Source: Mycobacterium basiliense
Lineage (GTDB): Bacteria > Actinomycetota > Actinomycetes > Mycobacteriales > Mycobacteriaceae
Assembly (NCBI RefSeq): GCF_900292015.1
Contig: NZ_LR130759.1
Coordinates: forward strand, 5,084,001-5,148,000
Direction of reading: 5' to 3'
Length of the DNA stretch: 64,000 bases
Shown here: piece by piece, positions 8,391 to 22,517 of the stretch
How positions within the stretch are numbered: position 1 is the stretch's first letter
Layout of the letters: each line of letters opens with the position of its first letter
Position numbers and translations under genes: made by a program
The notes under the pieces: model-generated
Seen by the model: only the letters and a program-made list of their open reading frames with translations
What the model was told of the DNA's origin: nothing
The model's database searches: none

Positions 8391-9149
8391 GTGGCCCGTA
8401 TCGATCTCAACTCCGACTTGGGCGAAGGATTCGGCATCTGGCAGCTAGGTGACGACGACGCCATGCTCGAGATCGTCACCAGCGCCAACATCGCGTGCGG
8501 CTTCCACGCCGGAGAACCGGCGGGCCTATTTCGGGTGTGCAAGCTAGCCGCCGAGCGAGGAGTGCGCATAGGCGCACAGGTGGGGTACCGAGATCTTCCC
8601 GGATTCGGTAGGCGCTTCATGGACATCGCCGCCGAGGATCTGCTCGCCGATGTTGTGTATCAGATCGGGGCATTGCAGGCGATCGCTCAGGCCTGCGGCT
8701 CGACGGTGTCCTACGTCAAACCTCATGGCGCCCTGTACAACACGATCGTGACCCACTGCGAGCAGGCCGCGGCGGTCGCCGAGGCGGTGCGTATGGTGGA
8801 CGCCACGCTGCCGGTACTGGGCATGACCGGTTCGGTGTTTTTCGAGGAGGCAACCAAGCTTGGCCTGCGCACCGTGGCGGAGGCATTCGCCGATCGCGCA
8901 TACCGCCCCGACGGGCAGCTGGTTTCCCGCCGCGAGCCGAGCGCGGTACTCGACGACGTCACCGCGATCGCGCAGCGGGCGCTGATGATGGTCACTACCG
9001 GCGAGGTCGCAGCGGTGGACGGCACCAAGGTGCGCATCAGCGCGGAATCGATATGCGTGCACGGTGATTCGCCGGGCGCGGTTACGATCGCGGCGGCGGT
9101 GCGTGACCGCCTGCAGACTTCGGGTGTCGAGATCAGGGCCTTCTGCTGA
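8391..9149 (+). CDS. pxpA: LamB/YcsF family 5-oxoprolinase subunit A
   Basis: PxpA-like protein (252 aa). The opening ARIDLNSDLGEGFG and the following SANIACGFHAG, VKPHGALYN and CVHGDSPGA blocks are the family hallmarks. In characterised bacteria PxpA works with PxpB and PxpC to hydrolyse 5-oxoproline to glutamate using ATP. No PxpB or PxpC gene is present nearby, so partners must be elsewhere or the role differs. GTG 8391 follows the lipoprotein stop by 21 nt. The stop overlaps the start of the MBL-fold gene (TGATG). Confidence 0.9.
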   Translation: MARIDLNSDLGEGFGIWQLGDDDAMLEIVTSANIACGFHAGEPAGLFRVCKLAAERGVRIGAQVGYRDLPGFGRRFMDIAAEDLLADVVYQIGALQAIAQACGSTVSYVKPHGALYNTIVTHCEQAAAVAEAVRMVDATLPVLGMTGSVFFEEATKLGLRTVAEAFADRAYRPDGQLVSRREPSAVLDDVTAIAQRALMMVTTGEVAAVDGTKVRISAESICVHGDSPGAVTIAAAVRDRLQTSGVEIRAFC

Positions 9150-10069
9150 TGCGGCTGAAGGTCGGTCGGCCCAACCTCACCCGATATTCGGGCCGGTTCA
9201 ATGTTCCGGCGGCCCAACCCAATACATCGCTGTCGGTGATGTGGATTGGGGTGGCGACGTTGCTCCTCGATGACGGCTCGTCGGCATTGATGACCGACGG
9301 GTACTTCTCTCGGCCCAGCCTGGCGCGGGTGGCCACCACCAAGGTGGCCCCCTCGGCCGCGCGCGTCGACGGCTGCCTGGCCCGCGCCAAGGTGTCTCGG
9401 CTGGCGGCCGTGATCCCGGTGCACACCCACATCGACCACGTGATGGATTCCGCGCTGGTGGCAGACCGTACCGACGCAAGATTGGTGGGCGGCGAATCGG
9501 CGGCCAATGTTGGGCGTGGCTACGGGCTGCCCGAGGACCGGCTCGTCGTTGCGGTCCCTGGGCAGCCCATTGAGTTGGGCGGATACCACGTCACCTTGGT
9601 CGAGTCGCAGCACTGTCCTCCAGACCGGTATCCCGGGGTGATCGGTAAGCCGGTGATACCGCCGGTGCGGGCATCGGTCTATCGATGTGGTGAGGCGTGG
9701 TCGACGCTCATCGGCCACCGCCCGTCGGGACGGCAGCTGTTGATCCAGGGCAGTGCGGGTTTCGTCAAAGGCGTGCTGGACGGCCACCGCGCCGAGGTCG
9801 TCTATCTTGGCGTCGGCCAGCTGGGGCTACAGCCACGGTCATACGTGGTCGACTACTGGTCCGAGGTAGTGCGCGCGGTCGGCGCCCGCCGAGTGATCCT
9901 GATCCATTGGGACGATTTCTTCAGCCCACTGTCGAAACCGTTGCGGGCCATTCCATATGCGGCCGACAACCTGGACGCGAGCATGGGCATCCTCGACGAG
10001 CTGGCTAGCCGGGACGGAGTCAGTTTGCAGATGCCGACGGTTTGGCGGCGGGAGGATCCTTGGGCGTGA
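9149..10069 (+). CDS. Metallo-beta-lactamase-fold hydrolase
   Basis: MBL-fold metal-dependent hydrolase (306 aa), corresponding to Rv3577. The HTHIDH metal site lies near residues 91-96, with further candidate ligands in ESQHCPPD and the late HWDD. A leading hydrophobic strand (LSVMWIGVATLLLDDG) is typical of UlaG/RomA-like members. The substrate is not known. It is translationally coupled to pxpA by a 1-nt stop/start overlap, which suggests linked roles, although the same gene in M. tuberculosis has no pxpA partner here. Confidence 0.85.
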   Translation: MRLKVGRPNLTRYSGRFNVPAAQPNTSLSVMWIGVATLLLDDGSSALMTDGYFSRPSLARVATTKVAPSAARVDGCLARAKVSRLAAVIPVHTHIDHVMDSALVADRTDARLVGGESAANVGRGYGLPEDRLVVAVPGQPIELGGYHVTLVESQHCPPDRYPGVIGKPVIPPVRASVYRCGEAWSTLIGHRPSGRQLLIQGSAGFVKGVLDGHRAEVVYLGVGQLGLQPRSYVVDYWSEVVRAVGARRVILIHWDDFFSPLSKPLRAIPYAADNLDASMGILDELASRDGVSLQMPTVWRREDPWA

Positions 10070-10082
10070 AGAGCTCGAGATC

Positions 10083-11324
<1,242 letters not shown>

Positions 11325-11332
11325 CCCGGCAG

Positions 11333-12265
11333 TCAGCTTCTGCGCTGCCGAGCGATTTCGGCGAGCACCACCCCGGCGGCCACCGAGGCGTTGAGCGATT
11401 CGGCCGCGCCTGCCATCGGAATGGATACCACCTCATCGCAGGTTTGCCGCACCAATCGGGACAGCCCTTTGCCTTCCGAACCGACCACCACGACCAGCGG
11501 ATCACCGCCGTCCAGGTCATCGACAGCCGTGGAACCACCGGCGTCCAAACCCACCACCCGCAATCCACGGCTGGCCCAATCCTTCAGTGTCCTAGTAAGA
11601 TTGGTGGCTCGCCCGACCGGAATCCGGGCGGCGGCGCCGGCACTGGTCCGCCAAGCGACGGCCGTCACCGAAGCCGAGCGGCGCTGTGGGATCAGCACAC
11701 CGTGGCCGCCGAAGGCCGCCACGGACCGGACGATCGCACCGAGGTTGCGCGGGTCGGAGATGTTGTCCAATGCGACCAACAGCGCGGGTGCAGTCTTGGT
11801 GGCGGCCGCAAGCAGGTCGTCGGGGTGGACGTAATTGTAGGGCGGCACCTGCAACGCGATGCCTTGGTGCAGGTGGTTGGTGGTCATCCGGTCCAAATCG
11901 CTGCGCGGCACCTCGAGGATGGAGATTCCCAAATCCGCTGCCCGCGAGACTGATTCGGTCAACCGTTCGTCGGCTTCAACTCCGAGAGCAACGTAGAGGG
12001 CGGTGGCCGGAACGCCGGCCCGCAGGCATTCCAGCACCGGGTTGCGGCCGAGCACGATCTCGGCTTCGTCAATCCGTCCCCGAGCCGGACGGCGTGCCTG
12101 CGACTTTGCCCGCTTTGCCGCGGGGTGGTTGGGACGCATGTGCGCTGGCGGCGTGGGACCGCGGCCCTCAAGGCCGCGACGGCGCTGTCCGCCCGAGCCG
12201 ACCGTGGGGCCCTTCTTGGTGCCGGATTTGCGAACCGCTCCCCGACGCTGCGAGTTGCCAGCCAT
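11333..12265 (-). CDS. rlmB: SpoU-family 23S rRNA 2'-O-ribose methyltransferase
   Basis: TrmH/SpoU-class methyltransferase (310 aa), corresponding to Rv3579c. A basic, low-complexity N-terminal tail of about 65 residues (likely RNA binding) precedes the substrate-binding domain ([13 protein letters not shown]). The knotted catalytic domain follows, with motif 1 [22 protein letters not shown], motif 2 [11 protein letters not shown] and motif 3 [17 protein letters not shown]. The family 2'-O-methylates a guanosine of 23S rRNA. It abuts cysS without any gap, so the two are co-transcribed. Confidence 0.92.
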   Translation of the reverse strand: MAGNSQRRGAVRKSGTKKGPTVGSGGQRRRGLEGRGPTPPAHMRPNHPAAKRAKSQARRPARGRIDEAEIVLGRNPVLECLRAGVPATALYVALGVEADERLTESVSRAADLGISILEVPRSDLDRMTTNHLHQGIALQVPPYNYVHPDDLLAAATKTAPALLVALDNISDPRNLGAIVRSVAAFGGHGVLIPQRRSASVTAVAWRTSAGAAARIPVGRATNLTRTLKDWASRGLRVVGLDAGGSTAVDDLDGGDPLVVVVGSEGKGLSRLVRQTCDEVVSIPMAGAAESLNASVAAGVVLAEIARQRRS

Positions 12266-13684
12266 CTACTTGCCGTCACCACCCAACGTCCATTGCGGCC
12301 CGTCGGCGGTATCGGTGACCTCGATGCCGGCGTTCTTGAGGCGGTTGCGGATCTCGTCGGCAAGCGCCCAGTTGCGCTGTTCGCGCGCCTTTTGTCGGTT
12401 CTCCAGCTCCGCCTGCACCAGCACGTCGACGGCGGCCAGGGCGGCCGACGTCTCGTCACGAGATTCCCACCGTTCGTCAAGCGGGTCGCAGCCCAAGATG
12501 CCCATCATCGCGCGGATGGAACTAGCGCTTTCCAAGGCGCCGTCGTGGTCTCCGGCGTCGAGCGCCCGGTTGCCTTCGGCCCGCGTGTGATGAATCTCGG
12601 CAAGCGCGATCGGCACCGACAGATCGTCGTCGAGCGCCTCGGCGAATCGCGGCGTCCAGACGCCCGGCGGGACGACGCCCACCCGAGAACGCACCCGGTG
12701 CAGAAATTCCTCAACCCCCACATAGGCGTTGACCGCGTCCTGCAATGCGGTATCGGAAAATTCGAGCATGGAACGGTAGTGGGCGCTACCCAGGTAATAA
12801 CGCAGCTCGGCCGGGCGTACCCGCTGCAACATCGCCGGGATGGCCAACACGTTGCCCAGCGACTTGCTCATCTTTTCCCCGCCCATCGTCACCCAGCCGT
12901 TGTGCAGCCAATAACGGGCAAACCCGTCGCCGGCCGCGCGACTCTGCGCGATCTCATTCTCGTGGTGCGGGAAGATCAAATCCATTCCACCGCAATGGAT
13001 ATCGAACTCGGCGCCAAGGTAGGTGCGCGCCATTGCCGAGCATTCCAGATGCCAGCCGGGACGTCCCCGACCCCACGGCGTCGGCCACGACGGCTCGCCG
13101 GGCTTCTCCCCCTTCCACAACGTGAAGTCGCGCTCATCACGCTTCCCGGTCGCTACACCCTCACCCTGGTGGACGTCGTCGATCCTGTGCCCGGACAGCT
13201 GACCATAGTTGGGGTAGCTAAGGACGTCGAAGTAGACGTCACCCCCGCCGGCCCGCTGATCCTGATAGGCATGGCCATTTTCGATCAGGCGGTCGATTAA
13301 TTCGACCATCTGGGTGATGTGCCCGGTCGCACGCGGCTCCGCTGATGGCGGCATGACGTCCAGGGCGTCGTAGGCAGCGGTAAATGCGCGCTCGTAGGTG
13401 GCCGCCCACTCCCACCACGGCCGCCCGGCGGCCGCGGCCTTGTTGAGGATCTTGTCGTCGATGTCTGTGATGTTGCGGATGAAGGCAACGTCGAAGCCTC
13501 GTGCGATCAGCCAGCGCCGCAGGATGTCGAATGCCACCCCGCTGCGGACATGCCCAATGTGCGGCAGGCCTTGAACGGTGGCGCCACAGAGATAGATCGA
13601 AACGTGCCCTTCGCGCAATGGGACGAAGTCACGCACGGCGCCGGCCGCCGTGTCATGTAGCCGCAAGCGGGCAGGATCGGTCAC
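12266..13684 (-). CDS. cysS: Cysteinyl-tRNA synthetase
   Basis: Class I aminoacyl-tRNA synthetase (472 aa) that charges tRNA-Cys. It has the HIGH box (GLPHIGHV, near residue 39), zinc ligands around CSA and HHENE, and the EKMSKSLGN loop. The C-terminal anticodon-binding helices end in [19 protein letters not shown]. The sequence is of the CysS1 type rather than the mycothiol ligase MshC, because the full C-terminal tRNA-binding part is present. It starts with GTG 13684 and its TAG is immediately followed by the rlmB ATG. Confidence 0.96.
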   Translation of the reverse strand: MTDPARLRLHDTAAGAVRDFVPLREGHVSIYLCGATVQGLPHIGHVRSGVAFDILRRWLIARGFDVAFIRNITDIDDKILNKAAAAGRPWWEWAATYERAFTAAYDALDVMPPSAEPRATGHITQMVELIDRLIENGHAYQDQRAGGGDVYFDVLSYPNYGQLSGHRIDDVHQGEGVATGKRDERDFTLWKGEKPGEPSWPTPWGRGRPGWHLECSAMARTYLGAEFDIHCGGMDLIFPHHENEIAQSRAAGDGFARYWLHNGWVTMGGEKMSKSLGNVLAIPAMLQRVRPAELRYYLGSAHYRSMLEFSDTALQDAVNAYVGVEEFLHRVRSRVGVVPPGVWTPRFAEALDDDLSVPIALAEIHHTRAEGNRALDAGDHDGALESASSIRAMMGILGCDPLDERWESRDETSAALAAVDVLVQAELENRQKAREQRNWALADEIRNRLKNAGIEVTDTADGPQWTLGGDGK

Positions 13685-13742
13685 GGCGTGCCAGCTTACT
13701 GCCTACTACCGCAAACGATGGGCGCGAGCGCCGCGCGCGGCC

Positions 13743-14240
13743 CTACCGGGCCGCGAGTGGATCACGAAGTGAAACCACCAACGCCGTCGCGATGGCGGCC
13801 AAACCTTCTCCTCGCCCGGTGAGGCCGAGGCCATCGGTGGTGGTGGCCGATACCGAGACCGGTGCGTTGAGTAGGCGCGACAACACCGCTTGGGCCTCGT
13901 AACGGCGCCAACCGATCTTGGGTCGGTTTCCGATGACCTGCACGGAAGCATTGCCGACTCGATAGCCGTGCTGAGTAATCAGCTCAACGACGTGGCGCAG
14001 CATGGCTGCTCCGCTGACGCCTTCCCAACGCGGATCGCCGACTCCGAATACGTCGCCGATGTCACCCAGCCCGGCGGCCGACAGCACGGCATCACACAGC
14101 GCGTGCGCGGCCACGTCACCGTCGGAGTGTCCCGCGCAACCATCAGCACTGGGGAACAGCAGTCCAACCAGCCAGCAGGGCCTTCCGGGCTCGATCGGGT
14201 GCACGTCGACGCCCAGACCAACGCGTGGTAGCCCGTTCAC
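13743..14240 (-). CDS. ispF: 2-C-methyl-D-erythritol 2,4-cyclodiphosphate synthase
   Basis: MEP-pathway enzyme (165 aa) that cyclises CDP-ME 2-phosphate on the way to IPP and DMAPP. The zinc site DVHP (residues 12-15), the [14 protein letters not shown] helix, and the late [13 protein letters not shown] loop are present. GTG 14240 overlaps the ispD stop by 4 nt, so the two are translationally coupled. These genes supply the precursors for the prenyl synthases in the 33-37 kb island. Confidence 0.95.
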   Translation of the reverse strand: MNGLPRVGLGVDVHPIEPGRPCWLVGLLFPSADGCAGHSDGDVAAHALCDAVLSAAGLGDIGDVFGVGDPRWEGVSGAAMLRHVVELITQHGYRVGNASVQVIGNRPKIGWRRYEAQAVLSRLLNAPVSVSATTTDGLGLTGRGEGLAAIATALVVSLRDPLAAR

Positions 14241-14920
14241 TCGTGCACTATCGCCTGCGCCAGCAACAGATCCAACCTGGTGGTGATCTTGAACGCCAGC
14301 GGGTCGCCGGCGACCACCTGAACTTGGCCGCCAATGTGCTCGACCAGCGATGCATCGTCGGTGAAGCCGGCACCGTCCGCGTGCCGATAGGCCCGCAGCA
14401 GGACATCGGTGGCGAACCCCTGCGGGGTTTGGACGGCCCTTAGCCCCGCCCGTTCCGGGGTGCCCAGGACCGCTCCGTTGGCATCCACGACCTTGATTGT
14501 GTCAGTGAGTGGTAGTGCCGGCACGACCGCCACCTGACCGGCCCGCAGCGCGTCAACCACCCGCACGATCAGCGCTGACGGGGTGAGCGCGCGCGCAGCG
14601 TCATGCACAAGCACGAACTCCGGTACGGCGATCTCGACTACCGCTGCCAAGGCCAGGCTTACCGTTTGAGTGCGGTCGGCGCCGCCGGCCACAACCATGG
14701 CTCGGTGGCCCAGGATCAGCTTGGCCTCATCGGTACGATCCGGCGGTACCGCCACCACGACGGCATCGACGACGCCCGACCCCAGCAGGCCGTCGACAGC
14801 GCGTTCCATGAGCGATTGACCGCCAAGTTGATGGAACGCCTTAGGCACACCGACCGCGAGCCGCTCTCCCGACCCGGCGGCCGGAACAATCGCGACTACG
14901 GTGCCCGTTCCGTCGGCCAC
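14237..14920 (-). CDS. ispD: 2-C-methyl-D-erythritol 4-phosphate cytidylyltransferase
   Basis: MEP-pathway cytidylyltransferase (227 aa) joining MEP and CTP. It has the nucleotide loop [10 protein letters not shown] with the following [16 protein letters not shown], the central [12 protein letters not shown], and the closing [12 protein letters not shown] 14920 agrees with the family start. It lies 17 nt downstream of carD and overlaps ispF, so carD-ispD-ispF form one transcription unit. Confidence 0.95.
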   Translation of the reverse strand: MADGTGTVVAIVPAAGSGERLAVGVPKAFHQLGGQSLMERAVDGLLGSGVVDAVVVAVPPDRTDEAKLILGHRAMVVAGGADRTQTVSLALAAVVEIAVPEFVLVHDAARALTPSALIVRVVDALRAGQVAVVPALPLTDTIKVVDANGAVLGTPERAGLRAVQTPQGFATDVLLRAYRHADGAGFTDDASLVEHIGGQVQVVAGDPLAFKITTRLDLLLAQAIVHE

Positions 14921-14937
14921 CTAGAGCCTCGGGGTAC

Positions 14938-15878
<941 letters not shown>

Positions 15879-16445
15879 GTGAACCGCTTCAAGATCCGCC
15901 TCTCCTCGATCGGCTTCGTCGGCCTGGTCGCGCTGCTATCCACTCTGGTCAGCGGTTGCGGAGCGGGGCAGATCAGCCAGACGGCTGTGCAGGAGCCGGC
16001 GGTGAACGGCAACAGGCTCACCATCAACAACGTGGCGCTGCGTGACATCCGAATCCAGGCCCTGCAGCGCAACGGCGATTTTCTGCAACCCGGTAGGACC
16101 GTGGACTTGGTGCTGGTGGCCGTCAACCAATCGCCCGACCAGGAGGATCGACTGGTCAGCATCACCAGCGACATCGGCGCGGTGGTAATGACTGGCGATG
16201 CTCGACTACCAGCGGGCGGCATGCTGTTTATCGGCACACCTGATGGCCAGATCGTCGCACCGGGCCCGCTCGAGTCCAACCAAGCGGCCAGGGCAAGCGT
16301 GGTGTTGGCCAAACCCATCACAAATGGCCTCAACTACACCTTCACCTTCAGCTTCGAAAAGGCCGGGGAGGGTACGGTGACGGTGCCCATATCGGCCCCG
16401 CTGTCCGAGCCGCAAGAAGTAGCGCCGGAGTCGGGCAAGCACTAA
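15879..16445 (+). CDS. lpqE: Lipoprotein LpqE
   Basis: Secreted lipoprotein (188 aa), corresponding to Rv3584. The leader [20 protein letters not shown] ends in a lipobox (VSGC, cysteine 27). The mature protein is beta-rich, with [13 protein letters not shown] and [20 protein letters not shown] and a proline-rich acidic tail. It resembles small copper-chaperone-like (PCuAC) folds, but I see no His/Met metal motif, so copper binding is not supported. GTG 15879 follows GGAGGCATTGA. Confidence 0.88.
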   Translation: MNRFKIRLSSIGFVGLVALLSTLVSGCGAGQISQTAVQEPAVNGNRLTINNVALRDIRIQALQRNGDFLQPGRTVDLVLVAVNQSPDQEDRLVSITSDIGAVVMTGDARLPAGGMLFIGTPDGQIVAPGPLESNQAARASVVLAKPITNGLNYTFTFSFEKAGEGTVTVPISAPLSEPQEVAPESGKH

Positions 16446-16491
16446 ACGACGGTCCGCTCGGGCTGTCACACCCAACCGATACGGTCGCGGC

Positions 16492-19012
<2,521 letters not shown>

Positions 19013-19021
19013 CCGGCTGAG

Positions 19022-19846
19022 CTACCCGCCCTGGGCGGGTGGAGCCTCCGGCGGTGGCGCTAGCGCCGGACCAGGAGCGGGTAGCGGGCCGGGCGGCTGT
19101 GGCGGCGGATTCAAAATGAACGGGACCGGAAGCGACCGCAGATTACCCAACTGCACAACCAGGTTGTAGGTACCCGGCCCAATCGCCGGCCGCGGTAGTG
19201 GGCAACGCGGCGCCGACCCCATCCCGGTCCAGGTCACCGCGGTGGTCACCTGCTCGCCGGGCGCGAACGTCTTGACCAGGGTCTCGTTGGACGGTGCACA
19301 GTCCAAGTTGGACCACAACCGCTTGTTATCCAGCGAATAGACGTAGGCCGCAAGTACCGCGGCACCCACATCACGCTTGCACGCCACCAGCCCGATGTTG
19401 GTGACGACCATGGTGAATTTCGGCTGGTCACCGATGTAGTACTGGGGGGCATTGGTCAGGCCTTTGACCGCCAAGGTGGAATCGGGGCAGTCATCGCCCT
19501 CTTTGAGTACCGGCGGCGGCTGTACCGCGGCGGTAGGTGTCGGCGTTTCCGGGTTTTGACCCTGCGGCGGCGCCGCCGGAGCATTGGCCTCGGTTTGGCC
19601 CGCCGGCTGCGGCGCCTGCGGCGCGTCGGTGCCCGGATGCCCTTGAGCCGAGTCGGTCTTGTCGGCTTTGGCAACAGGCTTGGCGCCGGCGGTACTGCCG
19701 ACGAAGGCGATGATGGTGGCGACCGCGACCCCGATCACTACCACCGCGATGCCCAGGGCCAGGCCCCGGCGCCGCCAGTAGATCTCCGTAGGTAGCGGGC
19801 CACGCGGTTCCAGATCCAGCACATTCACACCGTAGGGCCAGGTCAC
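19022..19846 (-). CDS. Single-pass membrane protein with Pro/Ala-rich stalk
   Basis: Conserved mycobacterial membrane protein (274 aa), corresponding to Rv3587c. A short cytoplasmic N-terminus is followed by one transmembrane helix (LALGIAVVVIGVAVATIIAFVG, near 29-50). A low-complexity Ala/Pro/Gln linker (about 55-115) then leads to an extracellular domain with three cysteines (DDCPDS, VACKRD, LDCAPS) and a Pro-rich tail. Function is unknown. It converges with disA, the stops being 9 nt apart. Confidence 0.85.
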   Translation of the reverse strand: MTWPYGVNVLDLEPRGPLPTEIYWRRRGLALGIAVVVIGVAVATIIAFVGSTAGAKPVAKADKTDSAQGHPGTDAPQAPQPAGQTEANAPAAPPQGQNPETPTPTAAVQPPPVLKEGDDCPDSTLAVKGLTNAPQYYIGDQPKFTMVVTNIGLVACKRDVGAAVLAAYVYSLDNKRLWSNLDCAPSNETLVKTFAPGEQVTTAVTWTGMGSAPRCPLPRPAIGPGTYNLVVQLGNLRSLPVPFILNPPPQPPGPLPAPGPALAPPPEAPPAQGG

Positions 19847-19926
19847 GCTGTCTTGATTGACCCGCCTCGGCGTGTCGCCCGGTTAGCTGAGCAACCGCCG
19901 TGTTAGTGCCACCGAAAGACTCCGGC

Positions 19927-20553
19927 CTAGACGGCCGCGTCGCCTATCTCGCCCACGTGGTTGCGCAACACCGCCCGCCCGTCCGCAAGCTGGTAGGTAA
20001 CGCCCACAATTGCCAACGTTCCCGCGGCAACCCGCTCCGATATGGCCATGGAACGCGACATGAGCTGCGCCACCGTCTCGTATATGTGCCGCTGCTCGTA
20101 CTCGTCGACGCGCTTCAGGCCGTCACGCCGGCCGAGCAGAATCGACGGCGCCACTCGCTCAACCACATCACGCACATAGCCGCCGGGCAGATTGCCGTCG
20201 TTGATCGCCGTCAACGCGGCATTGACCGCACCACAGCTGTCATGTCCTAGTACCACGACGAGCGGCACACTGAGCACCGTCACCGCGTACTCGATGGAGC
20301 CCAGCACGGCCGAATCGAGGACATGTCCAGCCGTTCGGACCACGAACGTGTCGCCCAGCCCTTGGTCGAAGATGATCTCGGCCGCCACGCGGCTGTCCGC
20401 GCACCCGAAGATCACCGCTGTCGGCTTCTGCCCGGCAGCCAGGCTGGCTCGATGGTCGACGCTTTGGCTGGGATGCAGGGGCTTGCCTGCAACGAAACGC
20501 TCGTTACCCTCTTTGAGTGCTTTCCACGCGGTTACCGGATTGGTATTGGGCAT
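19927..20553 (-). CDS. canB: Beta-carbonic anhydrase
   Basis: Zinc enzyme interconverting CO2 and bicarbonate (208 aa), matching M. tuberculosis CanB (Rv3588c). The zinc and active-site residues are in CADSR (Cys51, Asp53, Arg55) and HDSCGA (His104, Cys107). ATG 20553 gives the family start MPNTNPVTAWKALKEGN; an in-frame ATG 9 nt upstream is possible. The ATG shares the palindromic CATG with the divergent mutY start, so each gene's promoter and leader must lie inside the other. Confidence 0.93.
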   Translation of the reverse strand: MPNTNPVTAWKALKEGNERFVAGKPLHPSQSVDHRASLAAGQKPTAVIFGCADSRVAAEIIFDQGLGDTFVVRTAGHVLDSAVLGSIEYAVTVLSVPLVVVLGHDSCGAVNAALTAINDGNLPGGYVRDVVERVAPSILLGRRDGLKRVDEYEQRHIYETVAQLMSRSMAISERVAAGTLAIVGVTYQLADGRAVLRNHVGEIGDAAV

Positions 20554-21463
20554 GCCAGCCATTGTGCCGCAAGCGCCGATGAGCGGTCCGCAACACATAT
20601 CAGCCGCCAATCTTGTCGGTTGGTTTGAGCGAACGAGCCGCGACCTACCCTGGCGACACCCCGGGGTCAGCGCGTGGCAAATCCTGGTCAGTGAGTTCAT
20701 GCTGCAGCAGACGCCGGTGTCGCGCGTGCTGTCGATCTGGCCGGACTGGGTGCGGCGGTGGCCGACGCCGTCAGCGACTGCCGCAGCAACTGCCGCCGAT
20801 GTGCTGCGTGCGTGGGGGAAACTGGGCTATCCGCGGCGAGCCAAGCGCTTGCACGAGTGCGCCACCGTGATCGCGCGCGATCATGACGACGTGGTTCCCG
20901 ACGACGTCGAGGTCCTACTCACCTTGCCTGGCGTGGGTAGCTACACCGCACGGGCGGTGGCCTGTTTCGCCTACCAACAGCGCGTTCCGGTGGTGGACAC
21001 CAACGTACGACGCGTGGTGGCCCGGGCCATCCATGGCCGCTCCGATGCCGGTGCGCCGTCGGCGAGGCGTGATCACGCCGACGTCTCTGCGCTATTGCCC
21101 AATGACGCTACCGCCCCACAATTTTCGGTGGCACTCATGGAGCTGGGCGCCACGGTGTGTACCGCACGAACCCCGCGATGCGGATTGTGCCCACTGGATG
21201 CCTGCGCATGGCGCCAGGCCGGTTTTCCGGCGTCCGCCGGTCTCCCCCGCCCAGTTCAGCGCTACGCGGGAACGGACCGCCAGGTCCGCGGCTGCCTACT
21301 GGACGTGTTGCGCGCCAACAATGCTCCAGTCACCAAGTCACAGCTGGATGTGGCCTGGCGGACCGATACCCAACAGCGTGACCGGGCACTGGACTCGTTG
21401 CTTGCCGACGGCCTGATAACCAAGACGGTCGACGGCCGTTTCGCGTTGGCCGGCGAGCAGTAG
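20552..21463 (+). CDS. mutY: A/G-specific adenine DNA glycosylase MutY
   Basis: Removes adenine mispaired with 8-oxoguanine (303 aa; Rv3589 is 304). It has the helix-hairpin-helix LPGVGSYTARAVACFAY and catalytic Asp in PVVDTNVRRV. The 4Fe-4S cysteines are C-x6-C-x2-C-x4-C in CTARTPRCGLCPLDAC. The last spacing is one residue shorter than in E. coli MutY, as in the M. tuberculosis protein. ATG 20552 is chosen because it gives the family length. An alternative ATG at 20579 would remove the overlap with canB. Confidence 0.93.
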   Translation: MPAIVPQAPMSGPQHISAANLVGWFERTSRDLPWRHPGVSAWQILVSEFMLQQTPVSRVLSIWPDWVRRWPTPSATAAATAADVLRAWGKLGYPRRAKRLHECATVIARDHDDVVPDDVEVLLTLPGVGSYTARAVACFAYQQRVPVVDTNVRRVVARAIHGRSDAGAPSARRDHADVSALLPNDATAPQFSVALMELGATVCTARTPRCGLCPLDACAWRQAGFPASAGLPRPVQRYAGTDRQVRGCLLDVLRANNAPVTKSQLDVAWRTDTQQRDRALDSLLADGLITKTVDGRFALAGEQ

Positions 21464-21486
21464 ATTCTCCGCCGGACCAACGCGTC

Positions 21487-21545
21487 AGTCGAAGCCTTGG
21501 GGTTGGCCTTTGGGGTTGAAGCCCTTGGGGTTGAAGCCCTTGGGC
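21487..21545. repeat. Short tandem repeat (15-bp unit TTGGGGTTGAAGCCC)
   Basis: Two perfect adjacent copies at 21510-21524 and 21525-21539 are flanked by degenerate partial copies, just after the mutY stop. On the minus strand the unit would read GFNPK, but an in-frame stop lies a few codons upstream, so it is not part of a gene. It marks the left side of the island at the M. tuberculosis PE_PGRS58 position. Confidence 0.75.
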
Positions 21546-21706
21546 AACAGAGAAATTCAGTCATACCGCGCAAACGCAACTCGTCAACGGATATGATTGA
21601 CCCACTTCCAGTTCGACCGTCACAGACTCACTCAGATGGCGCAAGCCGACCGACCTGCGCCCACCCAAGGGCGCCAAACCCATGACCGGATATGGAGATC
21701 ACAGCG

Positions 21707-22126
21707 ATGGCCGATCAACCCGAAATGCCCGGAAACGACCAGGTCATCGCGGAATTCCGCGCCAACGGCGGAAAGGTCGGAGGTCCGTTTGAAGGCGCAC
21801 CCCTAATACTTCTACACACCACCGGCGCCAAATCCGGCAAGGAGCGTATCAACCCGCTGATGACGTTTAAATTCGACGGCACACTGCTCATCGTCGGGTC
21901 GTATGCGGGCGCCGACGTCGACCCAGCCTGGCTGCACAATTTACGAGCCCACCCAACCGCACGCATCGAAATCGGAACCGACACATACGCGGTACGTGCC
22001 CGTGAACTGCCCCCAGACGAGCGCAACGCAGCCTTTGCACGCATCGTCGAACAGCAGCCGGGCTTTGGCGCATACCAATCCAAGACCAACCGTGTCATTC
22101 CCGTAATCGAGTTGCAGCCAATATGA
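21707..22126 (+). CDS. Ddn-like deazaflavin (F420)-dependent nitroreductase family protein
   Basis: Small split-barrel protein (139 aa) of the Ddn/FDOR-B family, which uses reduced F420 to reduce quinones, nitro compounds or other substrates. Family blocks seen are LILLHTTGAKSGKERINPLMTF, LLIVGSYAGADVDPAWLHNLRAHP and a final RVIPVIEL. ATG 21707 has GGAG 9 nt upstream; ATG 21692 overlaps that site and is rejected. It sits next to the polyketide cluster on the same strand as the SDR, but a 391-nt gap makes a shared job uncertain. Confidence 0.85.
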   Translation: MADQPEMPGNDQVIAEFRANGGKVGGPFEGAPLILLHTTGAKSGKERINPLMTFKFDGTLLIVGSYAGADVDPAWLHNLRAHPTARIEIGTDTYAVRARELPPDERNAAFARIVEQQPGFGAYQSKTNRVIPVIELQPI

Positions 22127-22517
22127 TCCGGCGCTATGCGGCCGACATGACGCCATTCCGCAGCGGCAATAAGACCAGGGCCTAGCGGGCGCCAGCCAGA
22201 CAAGCAGAGCTTTTCCACGCAGTTGCCCCGCCGACACAACGGACATCTGCCCGCTAGGACTCACAATAAATCACACGGCGTTGTCAAGAGCACTTCCTCT
22301 GCGCAAATCCTTGACATATGTGCACTTTGCCATCGGGCCGGCCGGCGGAACACAGGTATAAAAGTCTGTGTAGATCAGCCCACCAGCGGGCTGTCCAGTA
22401 CTGCGTTCGCCAGGCTTAACCCCTTGAGCACCAACAAGGTAGAGCCAACATCGCACTACAACTGGCGCGAGGTTGCCAATGCCAGACGTACGCGGTTGGG
22501 GTCTGCTAGGAGTCGAC
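22127..22517. other. AT-richer intergenic region with a 10-bp inverted repeat
   Basis: This 391-nt stretch is less GC-rich than its surroundings and holds no supportable gene. CCTAGCGGGC (22181-22190) and GCCCGCTAGG (22249-22258) form a perfect inverted repeat 58 nt apart. ATGTGCACT near 22318 resembles the TGTGCACA core of the repeats upstream of the polyketide synthase. The promoter of the following SDR must be here. Confidence 0.6.

Noticed and set aside
21262..21579. Minus-strand frame through the TTGGGGTTGAAGCCC repeat as a PE_PGRS remnant
   Set aside because: The repeat-encoded peptide is GFNPK-like rather than GGA/GGN, and an in-frame stop lies a few codons upstream.
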